This document shows positions 21,914 through 31,894 of a stretch of DNA of 31,894 nt, one piece after another. The stretch lies in assembly GCA_014825775.1 (NCBI GenBank), contig MVAQ01000236.1, forward strand, positions 1 to 31,894, in the 5' to 3' direction. The notes under the pieces were generated by a model, which did no database searches, was not told the origin of the DNA, and saw nothing but the letters and a program-made list of their open reading frames with translations. Source of the DNA: Krasilnikovozyma curviuscula. Its lineage: Eukaryota; Basidiomycota; Tremellomycetes; Cystofilobasidiales; Mrakiaceae. A program made the position numbers and the translations under genes. The first letter of the stretch is position 1. Each line of letters begins with the position of its first letter.

Positions 21914-22797
21914 CTACGACCTAACAAGTCGAACCTCAACGACATTACTTCCTGCTCCAGTCATAGTCCCTCGTCTTGTACCAGGATACCAGCCCTCAGT
22001 TTGGACGGTAAAGGTGGTAAAATGAATTGCTTGCGCAGCCCCTTGGAGGACGAGGTTATTGGCGTAGAGACCAGAAAGACGGGTTCAAGCTGGTGCCGAT
22101 GATGTTACAACGATGCCACATAGTGGAAATGGGTATTGGCTGTCACAATGAGTTGAAATAGAAAGGCGCTGGAATAATGAGATTTCGCTCAACTGACGTA
22201 ATCTAAGAATTCCTTCTCGACCTCTCTGATTCTAGCTTCGTCTCGGTTTCTCAGCCAAGAGTCAGCGAACGTTCGAAGATACAGCAGCACAGGCAACAAG
22301 ACCTATAGGATCCTGTGATTCAGAAGTCCTGGCTCTCATCTTTTGTTCCCACCTGAGGGGAAACGGGGTTAGTTTTGCGCTTTTATCTGTCAGGGTCGAC
22401 TTCGGCGAGGTGGGGAGGGATGGGGGCGGTTGACTTTGCAGATAAGGCGCGTTCGATGTTGAATTCAAGTTGATCATCAAATTCACCCAAAGTCAAGGTC
22501 AGTTTGTAGTCGATATGGAATACAGGTCAGGAATGGTATCAAATCTGGTGGGAGAGGCCACAGGCTCTTCCTAGCCCATTTGATGACTCTTTTAATTGGA
22601 AGAAAGATAAGCTCGGATGAGTGTATATCTCTCTGCTATAATTTTTTTTCTTTTCTTTCACTTGGTCTTCTACTTTTGGGATCCGTTTGGGAGAATTGAG
22701 AGGGCAGCCGAAATACGAAGGCGACTTCGACTCCCTTAGCCTGAAGATCATTCCTGCTAGCAAGCTCTTCAACCCCAACCTCAACCTCCAGAAGCAT
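21914..22797 (-). CDS. Unrecognised six-exon gene, 158-aa protein
   Basis: No family recognised. A minus-strand model 22797-22717, 22635-22487, 22352-22303, 22235-22198, 22139-22109 and 22041-21914 is in frame and gives 158 aa; the introns are 58-134 nt. The second exon looks strongly coding: basic and aromatic, with IKWARKSLWPLPPDLIPFL, then IPYRLQTDLDFG. WEQKMRARTSES and the charged helix RIREVEKEFLDY come next. The last exon encodes AIHFTTFTVQTEGWYPG and GSNVVEVRLVRS. Intron 22486-22353 ends in a textbook CTAAC-CCCTCAG. Several competing frames overlap: an alternative stop at 22058 would follow if the fifth exon is read through, and 22486-22262 is open in another frame. An AATAAA lies 66 nt past the stop (21848-21843). 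It is divergent from the RCR-like gene and convergent with the coiled-coil gene. Confidence 0.45.
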
Positions 22798-22968
22798 TTC
22801 TATATCTTCATCGAATCTTTAAGACACGGACGTAGTACAGCGTGCTCAAGCTACAGCCCCTATCGGCTGTGTTTTAACATAGCTTGCATCATCCATCTCT
22901 TTCTGAACTCATATAATCTCTCGCCCGGTAGTTCAAATCTCCTCAAACTACCATCCATCAAACCTCAG

Positions 22969-23679
22969 ATGATTTATTTAGCCATTTCTTTTGTGATTTT
23001 TGCTTCCCAAGTTGCAGCCGAAAGTTGTTGGGAGGTGAGTGCTGCAGTGCTTTTCACTCCAAAAAGCTTAGTGAGCCGAATTCTCAGGATCTTGGTTTAT
23101 ATTGTTCAAAAATGATAGCATTGCGATGCCTTTGGATGTCGACAAGAATGCTCTTCTCTTTCTGGCAAGACTCGTGGGATCATAGCTGCTTCAGTCAGTG
23201 AGTCTTCGAATGTCCTCCTCTTCGTCCCTCAGCCCAAGCCTCACTCACCCCTTGTTCAAACTGCGCCCCCGACCAGTTGGAGCCATCCTCCTCGGACTAG
23301 GAATCTATTTCCTTGTTTCCTACACCCGTCAACGTCGAAGAGAGAAAGCCGTAAAAGGGTTCCAGCAGTTTGACGTGGGCGGCGTGAACGAACAACAACA
23401 AGGTCTGGTTGCGTATCCGCCCGGCTTCAACCAAGTTCCTGGTGGCCAGCATGTTGGTTTCCCTGTTCCTGCCTACTCAACAGAGACGTATAGGTGAGTC
23501 GGTCTGTTTCTTTATTAGTGATGATGTGTCGACGAGACCTGACCGCTCTCATTTGCTCTAGCTATGCTCAACCGTACCAAACAGAAGAACAACAGGGACA
23601 CCATGAACCTCCGAACTATTCCCAGAATCCAGCTTATGCCGAGCCTCACGTTCCAAAGGATATTGGGAAAGACTACTAG
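22969..23679 (+). CDS. RCR-like single-pass membrane protein with PPxY motif
   Basis: Four exons (22969-23034, 23119-23197, 23277-23493, 23562-23679) give 159 aa. Residues 1-17 look like a signal peptide (MIYLAISFVIFASQVAA). A very short Cys-rich lumenal part follows (Cys20, 24, 29, 33). One membrane helix lies at about 42-64 (GIIAASVIGAILLGLGIYFL), stopped by RQRRREK. The cytosolic tail is Gln/Tyr/Pro-rich and carries PPNY at 137-140, a PPxY motif of the kind bound by WW domains of the Rsp5/Nedd4 ubiquitin ligases. This plan matches yeast Rcr1/Rcr2 (Congo red resistance; transporter sorting and chitin regulation), so I call it RCR-like. The Cys spacing is not something I know from those proteins. 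The intron with donor 23198 and acceptor 23276 creates the membrane helix across the junction, which supports it. Confidence 0.7.
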
Positions 23680-24492
23680 TGTATGTTTGAGAGTGATGTC
23701 GGTATAAGTTCGACTTTTGATATTCGAACTCTTTCGCAAGCTTTTCTTTTGAAAGTACCAGAAATTTATTCATTCTCAGTCCACAACTTTCTCTTGGAAT
23801 TCAAGATTGTCCCCATAGTTTTCGAAAGCTGGATCGTATATCAGGATCCTTTGACGCTCTGGAGTTTGTACAATTGCTCTTTCCCTGTGGCAGATGTAGT
23901 ACTAATCCACAGCCTCTCTAACACTCCAAGATGAGAACAATTATCTCTCTACTCGTTTTTGTTTCTCAAGACTTCGACATACAGCATCTGTCACTGCATG
24001 AGCACTGTTCTCGCTGACAACGATTTGATTGCTTTCTCATCGTAACAATCTTCTCGTCATTACAACGCACGTTATCATCCCAAGAGATTCCATATTCCAT
24101 ATCATTTGAAGGGTATCAAACAATCTAGACAAAAATCGTGGGGAAAGTTCAATGCACAAAAGGTATGGTTGTCGCCGGCTACAACTCTGGAGTACAAAGC
24201 TATGTATGTTTAATTGATTTGAGTTGGTTGATGATTGAAGAAAGAAACGTGAGATATTACAGATGACTTTGAGAAGCAAGAAGACGATGAGAACAATGAT
24301 AAAGAAAGAGAAACATTTGATGGAGCAAAGAGAGTCGAAGATAGCACTAAAGGAGATGAAGAATTTAGGAAAAAAATTCTACTCTAATGAACTCTACATA
24401 GACCGCCTCTAAGCCAGAGATTTTGCTAATGCTGGAAGTACGATGATGTTGGGTTATTGCAAGAGCAGATACATGTGACGACTAGTTGAGGT
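23680..24492. other. Convergent intergenic region without a recognised gene
   Basis: This 813-bp AT-richer stretch lies between the ends of the RCR-like gene and the fungalysin gene. Open frames 23683-23934 (+) and 24279-24037 (-) have no family content and poor start context. The stretch 24240-24380 is purine-rich on the plus strand. It presumably holds two 3' untranslated regions; I see no RNA gene. Confidence 0.4.
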
Positions 24493-27400
24493 TTACTTGG
24501 ACTTGCAGACGCCCTTTGGAACGGCAAAGTCTTCGGTTCTTCCACCGATGCAACTTCCCCATGGAGTACTGACACACTGTGAAAGTAAAAAAAGGGCAGG
24601 AAGTGTTACATCAGCACAGGTTACTCATAGATCATTGGCTCATGAGGACGACATGAGACAAAGCTTACTTCAGCAGTCTCTCCGAGACCTCTACTGGCGA
24701 AAGCTGACCAGATATCACAAGCATTTTCACCACCGGTAAGAACTTTATCAGCTTGGAGGATAGCATCACGAGCGGTGGTGAAACTTGAGAAAACAAAGCC
24801 CAAGTCAAAGGTCAGAGCTCAGACCCAGCTGGAGATCTGGTATCATAGAAACGACGGAACTCACGTTGGTCTACATGGTTGCAACTTCATGCCGTTTAAC
24901 ATCAACTGGACGAGAAGAGTGTTTCCGTGTTTTGGAACCAATGGCTTGGCGAGGTTACCAGCAGCGTCGTAGACGGCGGTATTGCGGTAGTAGTCGTTGG
25001 AGGACGACGCATTGACAGGTGGGAACAAGGTTGAGGAGAAACCGTGCTTTTCAATGAGGGTCTCAGCGACAACGAAGAGCATTTGGGCCCAGACTTTGCG
25101 AAGAAGCAAAATAGGTAGTGTGGTGTCAATCACGGGCTGACGGCGGCGGGATCGCCTCGAAGGGATACAGGAATACTCACCTTCACCAATAGCATGTACA
25201 CCGTAATAGCCTGACTTGTCCAAAGTCTTGTAAGTGGATGGGTTCACGGTCTCGTTCAGAGAGTAAGGGTAGTTTCTGATACCGGTTGCCCTGTTGGCAG
25301 CCCAAGACCCCATTGGGAAGTCTGAGTACTTGGAGGTTTTTCTGATTTGAGTAGCCAAGGCATCACCTTTTAAACCCATAGAACAAGTAAGCGGTCAAGA
25401 AAGAGGGAGAGAAGAAAGAAAGAAGACCTGAAGGAGAAAGTAGAACTCACCCCATCCCTCACCCATACCACCAGCTTCGCCCCATCCAAGACATCCAGAG
25501 TTGGCAGGTCCACCAGTAAGTCTTGTAGAGAGTCCATGGGCAAACTCGTGGATGACGATGCCTGCCTCTAAGTCGCCGTCTCTGTAAGGAGTGGCAGTGT
25601 CCCAGACGTACATTCTCATTCTGCCCTTTTGGCCGTCTGGTGGGGTCATGAAGCTTAAAATTTTGAATAAAGGAGGAATCTCAGATTTCACGTAACTTAT
25701 ACAGGAAAAAAAGGAGAGGGACTACACACTTGGCGTTGTTGGTTCCGGAACCATCTTGAGCCATAGCAATGACAGCATCGCCCTACGATGACATTTACAA
25801 CAGGGCATGAGAAAAAGAGCACAAATCAGAGAGAAATGAGGAAGAACCTACACCTTTACCGCCCTTCTCAAAGTTATATTCTTGGAAGTTACCAGAGAGC
25901 TCATCGAATCCGAGACGGTAAGTCAAGTCATGGAACTAGACAACAATGAATCGGTCAGCAATACTGCACGGGATTAAGAGCAAGAGAAGGAGGAACGGCC
26001 GGCTCACCATATTGCAAGTGTAGAACAACTGAAGGACCGCCAAATCAATGTACTCCTTAGGTCTCAAGCCCTCTTCCGCACCATATTCGAAGTCATACAC
26101 AACGCTGCCATTAGCTAACTCTCCGATTGGTCTGTAGTTACCCGCCCAGTTCGATTGGCCTTCCCAGTTCTCTTGGGCAAACACATTGTTGCCCGCAGTG
26201 GTGGTGTAGTTGGTGACGAGCTTGCCCTCATACACGCCCTTCGCGGTCGATGGCAGTGGGTTCTCTGCGACAGGGATCGAGTGCCAGCCTGCTGGGGATG
26301 CGACTGTGTCGTATGGCGAAGAAGCGAGTGTTCGGTTGCCAGAGACTGGGTCGTTGACGCCAAAGGCCCAGATGTTATACACCGGCATCTCCTCGCCGGT
26401 TGGCGCTGGTACCGGGATTGGCTTGAGAGTTTCTTTCTCTGATGGAGAAGAGGTGATGACTCGTCGAGGAGAAGGCGCGTCCCGAGCCCAGTCAACCGCT
26501 GAGAGAACGCGGCCGGTACCAACCTCGACGGTGCCTTCGTACCAATTGTCGATCATCTCGACCTCTACTCTCCAGACGGGAACAAGGTTTCCAGCGCCAT
26601 CCTGCTGGTAGCCCTGGGTTGCCTTGGCTGGCGAGAGCAGAGTGGGGACGTTATCGATGTGCTCAGTTACGTGTGGGATCGCAGACGAGGGTAGGAAAGA
26701 GTGCGAGAAGGTCGAGGAAATCTTGTCAAGAATGGAGGAGGGGGAAACGTGGATAGATCGCGAGAGTTCGTTGTCTGGGGTGACGAGGGCCAAGAACGAC
26801 AGCACAGCTGGCGCCGCGGACTCAGCCGTCTTATGGATGGCCGATAGGACAGAGTCCTTAATTTCTTGGGGACACATTCCCTGGAAGGTCTGTCTTAACT
26901 CCTTGACGCCAGCGGAGACCCTGTCGAGCTCTTCCAAGTCAAGGACGGCGGGGGCAGACGTGGCGTCGTGTCCGGCGGCGTCATTATCCGATCCAGCACC
27001 AAAGGTGACTTGGTCGTGTCCGTACTGGAGCAGGTGCTCAGCAGCAGCTGTTGGAGAGACAGACTTGAGCAAGTGAGCTAAGTGGGACGAAGTCTCCTTG
27101 AGCGTGTGGACGAGCTCGGCACAGTGGCTCAAGTGGGTCTCGGATGGCCCAACAGAGAGGGGTGGGCGAGAACCGGCAAAGAACTGGGAAGCAAATGAAA
27201 CCCAACGGGGTCAGAAGACCAAACAGGACAGACGAATACCATCCACATGAATCAGAAGAGAAGAGTGAGCGAGAGTACTCACACTATTACCAGAACTGAT
27301 GATTTGCCCAAATGCGTCGATATTGAGGTTGATGTCACCATCCACCACCTCGACGGCGTTGACGACCTGCCTGACGTAGACATGTGTCACACCGGTCGCT

Positions 27401-27816
27401 TTATCAGTGTAGCTCTGTTATGTATATTGATACGAAGAAAAAGAAAATAGGTGTTGAACCAACGGGATTTTTTAAGGTTAGTTTCCTTATCTTGTTGGGG
27501 TCGCACGACGCAGAGCGCCAGGGGAAGGGGGAGAGAAACGCACGTCTTCTCTGATGAACCAGTCGAGTCCCTCAGTTCCAAACTCCTTCAAATACGCTTT
27601 GGCAGTCGAGAGGGCGAGCTTGGCCCTGTCTCCTTCAGCAGAGCTGTCGGCGAGCTTGAAGAACTGGATGGATGGGTCGACAGCGTGCTCCTTGAAGGAA
27701 GCGTGTGGGTGGGCTGAGCCAAACGAGACCGTCTTTCGGTTGGAAGCATGGGAATGACTGTGGGCAACGACAGACAGAGGTAGGGTTGTCGAAAGGGCGA
27801 GCAAAGGAAGAAGCAT
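24493..27816 (-). CDS. Secreted fungalysin metalloprotease (peptidase family M36)
   Basis: Fungalysins are secreted zinc endoproteases. Ten minus-strand exons (27816-27544, 27414-27283, 27183-26008, 25935-25852, 25782-25730, 25653-25451, 25366-25181, 25093-24865, 24783-24669, 24576-24493) give 844 aa. A signal peptide is followed by a His-rich stretch (about residues 1-23). The propeptide FTP domain is at about 95-130 ([20 protein letters not shown]). The catalytic part starts near 460 and contains HEFAH at 608-612 (zinc His608 and His612, base Glu609) and the third ligand Glu638 in GEGWGD. All are intact. The C-terminal block [13 protein letters not shown] is typical. Aspergillus fungalysins are about 630 aa; here an extra, mostly helical region of about 130 residues (about 155-285) enlarges the propeptide. 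In Cryptococcus the related Mpr1 is a known secreted protease. Several N-glycosylation sequons are present. Confidence 0.93.
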
Positions 27817-28547
27817 CGTTTACGGAGTTCGATTGAGAGGATGCGGTTCGAAGGCAGGGAGGGGGAGGGGAACTGTATGCGTGGAACGGCCCTTAGTTTG
27901 ATAAGGGAAGAGGCGTGCCACTGGACTTTTATTTATTGTTTTTGAATAAGATTACCAATGGACTGGATGAGAATCTGGGTAGTGTGAGATAGTGAGGGAG
28001 GGAGTTTCTTGCTTGGTATTTTGGCTGAATTTATAACAGTTGCGCGCCCGGGATCATTCCTCATTCGCTGGGCGTGCGTGTCAACAAAGTTATTTAGCGT
28101 TCAGAACCCTGTGACTCCCTTGTTCCGCGTGTATAGCTTCCGTGACGGAATATCACACCATGTTTCGAAGCAAGAAAACGAGAGCAAGAGCAAGAAGGAG
28201 CAGGCGATGGAACGAATGCTCGATCTAATCTCCGCAGTCGTCGAGCGAGTGTGTTCTCCTCAAGAGCACGACAGCACCATCGGTATCAATATGTTAGGGG
28301 CATAGTTCTGACGGGGTATGCTTCTTTCCAGAGGCAATGACGATGCGCACTCTAATAACGGCTGTCGTTGTGAGGTGATGTGAGGTGATGCAAGGTGTTC
28401 GACGACTTCAACTCTCTTGCGCTGTGAGGAAGCAACCCAATCAAACAGACCAAAAAATGCATCGAATCGAGTTGAGTTCTATAGAGGAAAGAGAGTCGCG
28501 AGTCTTGAATTGCCTTGTCGGCGCAAGACGAGGGAAGAGCGCTGTCT
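27817..28547. promoter_or_regulatory. Fungalysin upstream region
   Basis: The 731-bp gap holds the fungalysin promoter and the 3' region of the next minus-strand gene. An open frame at 28009-28305 (+) shows no family feature. A 10-nt unit, TGAGGTGATG, is repeated twice at 28371-28390. No other repeat or RNA gene was seen. Confidence 0.4.
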
Positions 28548-29509
28548 TTACTTTTGTCCAGCGGTCTACCAAGAGACATACAGAGATACAGATGGTTGCA
28601 TTGTATTAGCAAGGAGAGCTGAGCTGTGCGCCAGAACTGACAGACAGGACTCACCATGAAGACCTGGTATCTCTGGAGCTTCAAAGCACCCGTCGCGGGG
28701 TCCTTGACGATGTTCATCTTCGCACCCCACGGCAGACCCTCCTGGACATCGCCGTCCTCTTTCCCTGTTGCCATGCCACCGACCACGGGCGGATCAGAGC
28801 GTCAGTATTAGTTGAAGAAAGAGGGCCACCAGGCAGAAGGGTGGTACATACAGTAGGCCACCTCACCAAACGTCATATACTCGCCCTCAGCCTCGCCGAC
28901 GAAGATTCCTTTCAGTGTGTGTCGTCGAGAGGAGACACCTTCAGGTAGAGGAGAGAGAGGGAAGGAGGAAGAGAGGGTCAGCGGGTGTACGGCCAGGAAG
29001 GGAGGCACCGTCAGCAATCAATTATTGGCCTACCTTTCCAAGCCGTGTGTCTGAACTCCTCAATCTGCTCGGTGGATCTGCAGGTACCTATCATGCCACC
29101 AGGCCAATAGATAGATAAATAAACAGATAAGTAGATAAATAAGAAGTAGTCGTATGGGCCATCCATCCTGTCAGCGTGATGCCATCGAGCGACTCAGATC
29201 GTACATGGATTAAGAAGACTCACCGAACGGCACGATGCACAGCGGGGAGTCCTCCACGAAGAGAGACGAGTAGTCTGTGGCATGCGTCGGGGTCGTCGAG
29301 GGGGCTGCGTCAGACGCTGCGTCTGTTCGTTCCAACACATCATAATTCCATTCATTCATTCGGGTCAACAAAATCCAGACAAAACAGCGACCGACTGACC
29401 GACCGACGGACGGTCAGGCTCAGGGAGAAGAGGAAGAACGACACGAACAGAAGGCGACGATGAACTTTTTCGTCTCTGGAGAGACAGACGATGGAGCTGT
29501 GAACGACAT
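28548..29509 (-). CDS. 142-aa protein of unknown function, possibly NTF2/SnoaL-like
   Basis: Six minus-strand exons (29509-29449, 29322-29224, 29087-29034, 28938-28852, 28764-28655, 28565-28548) give 142 aa. The last coding exon is only 18 nt and encodes TAGQK plus the stop. The N-terminus is Ser/Thr/Ala-rich. From about residue 45, VEDSPLCIVPFGTCRS, EEFRHTAWKG, HTLKGIFVGEAEGEY, MTFGEVAYWKEDG and a final strand LKLQRYQVFM follow. The alternation of a helix with several amphipathic strands, ending in a beta-strand after DPATGALK, resembles small NTF2-like (SnoaL) proteins, but I cannot assign it. The first donor (29448, GTTCGT) is weak and the first intron is uncertain; the later ones are clear. 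Introns hold tetranucleotide repeats. The gene runs in the same direction as fungalysin and HMG1. Confidence 0.6.
29102..29150. repeat. Imperfect GATA/AATA tetranucleotide repeat in an intron
   Basis: The stretch is an imperfect array of GATA and AATA units on the plus strand, inside intron 29223-29088 of the 142-aa gene. It does not touch the splice signals. Confidence 0.6.
29388..29411. repeat. GACC/GACT tetranucleotide repeat in an intron
   Basis: A short run of GACC-like units lies in intron 29448-29323 of the 142-aa gene, and a separate ATTC run is found nearby at about 29350-29362. Confidence 0.5.
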
Positions 29510-29879
29510 TTTCACTTTGTTGGGTGAGGCTGGGAGGAGAGTAGAGGTAGAGTACAAAGGGTAGAAAGAGGTTCAGTAATGGTGGGGTGAAAGAGTTCAG
29601 GCGTTTTTCTTTTGGTTTTTGGGATATGTGAGGACCGGGACGTCGGCGCGGTAGTGCGGAGTAAACCCTGTTCCTCGTCGTCGGTTGTTTACCTTTAATT
29701 ATTATTTGTTGATTTCTTAGTGTTTTTGGGTGGGGTAAAGATGGGAACTCTTAAGAGCTTCCCGGCACCTCTCATCCGGTCCAACCAGTTCCAATGGATG
29801 CAAAAAAAAATTATAAAAAAAGCAAACGCAACCAATACACATTTTATCAAGACATATATATATATACACACACAAATCA
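29510..29879. other. Region between HMG1 3' end and the 142-aa gene start
   Basis: This 370-bp gap holds the HMG1 3' untranslated region and the upstream region of the 142-aa gene, both on the minus strand. It contains a TA/CA dinucleotide stretch near 29853-29875. I see no gene. Confidence 0.4.
29853..29875. repeat. TA/CA dinucleotide microsatellite
   Basis: A run of TA followed by CA units lies directly beyond the HMG1 stop codon, on its 3' side. Confidence 0.7.
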
Positions 29880-31894
29880 CTACAGCAGCAGCCTCTTATT
29901 CGTTGGTTTTCCTGACGGAGGAGGAGTAAGCCTCTCTGAACCTTCTAACGACGTCGTCGGAGTGCTTCCTCCATTCGGCGTCCTCTGCCCTTCCTCACCA
30001 GCCTCGTCCTCCTCCGACGACGACGGCGGCTCCACAGAGACCATGGACGACAGCGAGAAAGATGAGAAGGTCGTGATGGGCGTGATGTTGGCTTTACTTA
30101 GCCCATTCACCGCCGGGGTTGCCGGCCGCGTCTGGGTTGGTGAAGACGCGAGGGAGGGCGATTTCGAGAGGGACGGTGTGTTTGTCTGAGATCTGTTATG
30201 CTGCATATGCGCTTTGATCTGATAATCCAACAAGTAAAGTGGTGGTCAGAGAAGTACACACACACAGAGAGAGAGAGAGAGAGACGATGTAAGATGGGAA
30301 CTTACGAGGTGACCCGCAGCGAGCGCACTCATTAACGATAATTCACCAGCCATGACAGAAGCACAGATAATAGATCCCAACCGCCGAGCGTTATGCCCCG
30401 GACTGGTACTATGCGGTCCCGCAATACCAAGCATTTCAAGAACTCCCTGCTGAGGGCCTAAGATTGTCCCACCGCCGACGGTGCCGACTTCGATTGCTGG
30501 CATGCTGCAGGTAACTAGTAGGTCTTTCCCATCATTGACAGCTTCCATGAGCGTCATGCACATCGAGCTTTCGACGTTCTGTGCTGGGTCTTGACCAGTT
30601 GCAAGGAAGATAGCCTTAGTGAGCACAGCGGTGGGTCAGCATAAGAAGAGTCAGTACAACCTTGGAATATCACTCACGGTGAGAATGTTAGAGGCATGGG
30701 CATTGAATCCTCCAATAGATCCTGCCATTGCCGAACCAATAAGGTTCTTCTTCAGATTGAGATTGACCAAATCCGCCACGGTCGTCTTGAGGACAGACTT
30801 GACGACCGCACCAGGAACGACCGCTTCAGAGACGACACTTTTACCTCTCCCTTCAATCCAGTTGATCGATGCTGGCTTCTTGTCCGTGCAGTAATTTCCT
30901 GAAAGGGCAAGGATTTGCATACCCTTGAAGTGTTCGCCGAGGACTTCGAGAGCGCGTTCTGTTCCTTTACCTGTCGGAACAAACCGCCAATTGGTTTAGA
31001 ATCAGAACAATAACGTAAAAAAAGTTAGAAATGGGTGGACCCACCAGCCATGTTCATGCCCATCGCATCACCTGTGCTTGCACTAAGCCTGATGAACAAA
31101 GTCCTCCCAGCCATACCACTCTTGATTGACTGAAGCTTGGCGTAGTTGGAAGTAGATTCAAAAGCAGCCTTCATCACTTTATGACCTTCATCAGAATCCA
31201 GCCATCTCTTCGCCCTCGCAGCTTCTTTTATAGAGGAGAACTCAACTACTGGGCCTCGAGTCATGGCATCTTGAGTGACGACGGTAACTACACCACCTCC
31301 TGCGTTCAGTGCTTTGGCTCCTCTTGATGTCGAAGCTACGAGAGTTCCTTCTGTTGTTGCCATTGGGATATTGACAGACTGGTTGTCGATGGTGAGTGGC
31401 CCTGCGATTCCGAGTGGTAAGGGCATGAAGCCGACGACATTCTCGCAACAGGCTCCAATGACCTTCGAGTAATCGTAGCCGTAGAAAGGGATATCTGAAA
31501 ATTCAAGAGTTTGTGTTACTGAAGCTCGAGCTGTAGAAAAAGAAAAGTCAGAGTTGTTCGAGTCTCCCCAGCGGTTCGTTTATTCGGCAACTCACATATA
31601 ACTGCTCTTCGGATCTTGACAGCCCTTTCGTTATCCTTCAGCACCTTCTCAAGATTGTAAGGTGGAATTTTGGACTTTTGAACCAGTAGTACAAGCTCTT
31701 CATCGGTCAGATCAAGCACCCCCAGACCATTGGCGTATATGGTAACACATTCATCGAGTGTTCTTCTGCCCATGATGCCACCGTTTCCATTCATCACTCC
31801 AAGACCATCAGGAGCATGAAGCGGTACATTGGGCTGACCTTGAACTAGAGCAGCTTTGAGATCCTCTGCGTCAATGACCGTTGTTGGCATAGCC
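29880..31894 (-). CDS. HMG1: HMG-CoA reductase, catalytic half (5' part outside the window)
   Basis: The enzyme reduces HMG-CoA to mevalonate with NADPH, the committed step of sterol and isoprenoid synthesis, normally on the ER membrane. Visible exons are 31894-31596 (open at the edge), 31530-31045, 30970-30678, 30614-30306 and 30218-29880, encoding 574 aa. All catalytic residues are seen: Glu in TTEGTLVAS, Lys in [11 protein letters not shown], Asp in GQDPAQNV, and His in AHMQHNRS near the end. The NADPH loop DAMGMNM and the substrate segment [12 protein letters not shown] are also present. The HNRS serine matches the AMPK-regulated site of the human enzyme. After it come about 102 more residues rich in Ser, Thr and Pro, much longer than the human tail. 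The membrane-spanning N-terminal half lies to the right of the window. The ATG at 31890 is internal, not the start. Confidence 0.97.
30254..30284. repeat. CA/GA microsatellite inside an HMG1 intron
   Basis: A CA run followed by a GA run lies in intron 30305-30219. On the coding strand it reads as a pyrimidine-rich tract. Confidence 0.7.

Noticed and set aside
22262..22486. Single-frame minus ORF of 74 codons as a separate gene
   Set aside because: It begins at a non-ATG codon and runs through a clear CTAAC/CCCTCAG intron end. Only its C-terminal part is used in the spliced 158-aa model.
22925..22955. tRNA T-loop-like GTAGTTCAAATCTCC
   Set aside because: The flanking bases do not form a T-stem, and no acceptor stem or anticodon arm can be drawn upstream.
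23517..23543. Box C-like GTGATGA followed by CTGA in an RCR-gene intron
   Set aside because: The boxes are only about 15 nt apart with no stem. The CTGAC is simply the branch point.
10169..31894. A functional gene cluster linking COQ1 and HMG1
   Set aside because: They share a pathway but are separated by eight unrelated genes, with no co-orientation or shared promoter.
1..31894. Transposon, viral insertion, CRISPR array or rRNA genes
   Set aside because: I found no terminal repeats, transposase or reverse-transcriptase motifs, spacer arrays or rRNA sequence; all longer coding regions are ordinary spliced fungal genes.

Overview
The window is nuclear DNA from a fungus, most likely a basidiomycetous yeast of the Tremellomycetes (Cryptococcus/Kwoniella-like). 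This rests on very intron-rich genes with mostly 55-100 nt GT-AG introns, CTAAC/CTGAC-like branch points, tight packing on both strands, and protein features typical of that group. There is no operon, phage, transposon or CRISPR structure. All exon models were built by eye from reading frame, splice consensus and phase. Every model given has a coding length divisible by three.

Layout, left to right. 571-975 (-) is a small 73-codon gene. 1478-3131 (+) is a GID8-type E3 ligase subunit whose second intron carries a convincing C/D box snoRNA (about 1802-1907). 3358-5791 (+) is ATG22, a vacuolar amino-acid effluxer. 6048-7571 (-) is sideroflexin. 8191-9776 (+) is the 20S proteasome beta-7 subunit (PRE4). 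10169-11788 (+) is the mitochondrial polyprenyl diphosphate synthase COQ1. 12016-12638 (+) is an unknown 92-aa protein. 13020-14965 (-) is a PARP-type zinc-finger protein spread over 13 exons, four of them 18 nt or less. 15223-19309 (+) is a TPR protein of the YPP1/TTC7 family. 19608-21769 (+) is a coiled-coil protein that may be augmin subunit HAUS5. 21914-22797 (-) is an unknown 158-aa protein. 22969-23679 (+) is an RCR-like one-pass membrane protein with a PPxY motif. 24493-27816 (-) is a secreted M36 fungalysin metalloprotease. 28548-29509 (-) is an unknown 142-aa protein. 29880 to the right edge (-) is the catalytic half of HMG-CoA reductase, cut by the window end.

Most genes are housekeeping: protein turnover (GID8, PRE4), autophagy and vacuole (ATG22), mitochondria (sideroflexin, COQ1), phosphoinositide signalling at the plasma membrane (YPP1) and isoprenoid synthesis (HMG1). 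HMG1 and COQ1 act in the same broad pathway, since mevalonate feeds the quinone tail, but they lie 18 kb apart with unrelated genes between them, so I do not infer a cluster.

The most interesting points are the intronic snoRNA with an apparent LSU rRNA guide, the micro-exon split of the PARP finger, the possible augmin subunit, and several short multi-exon genes that simple ORF calling would miss.
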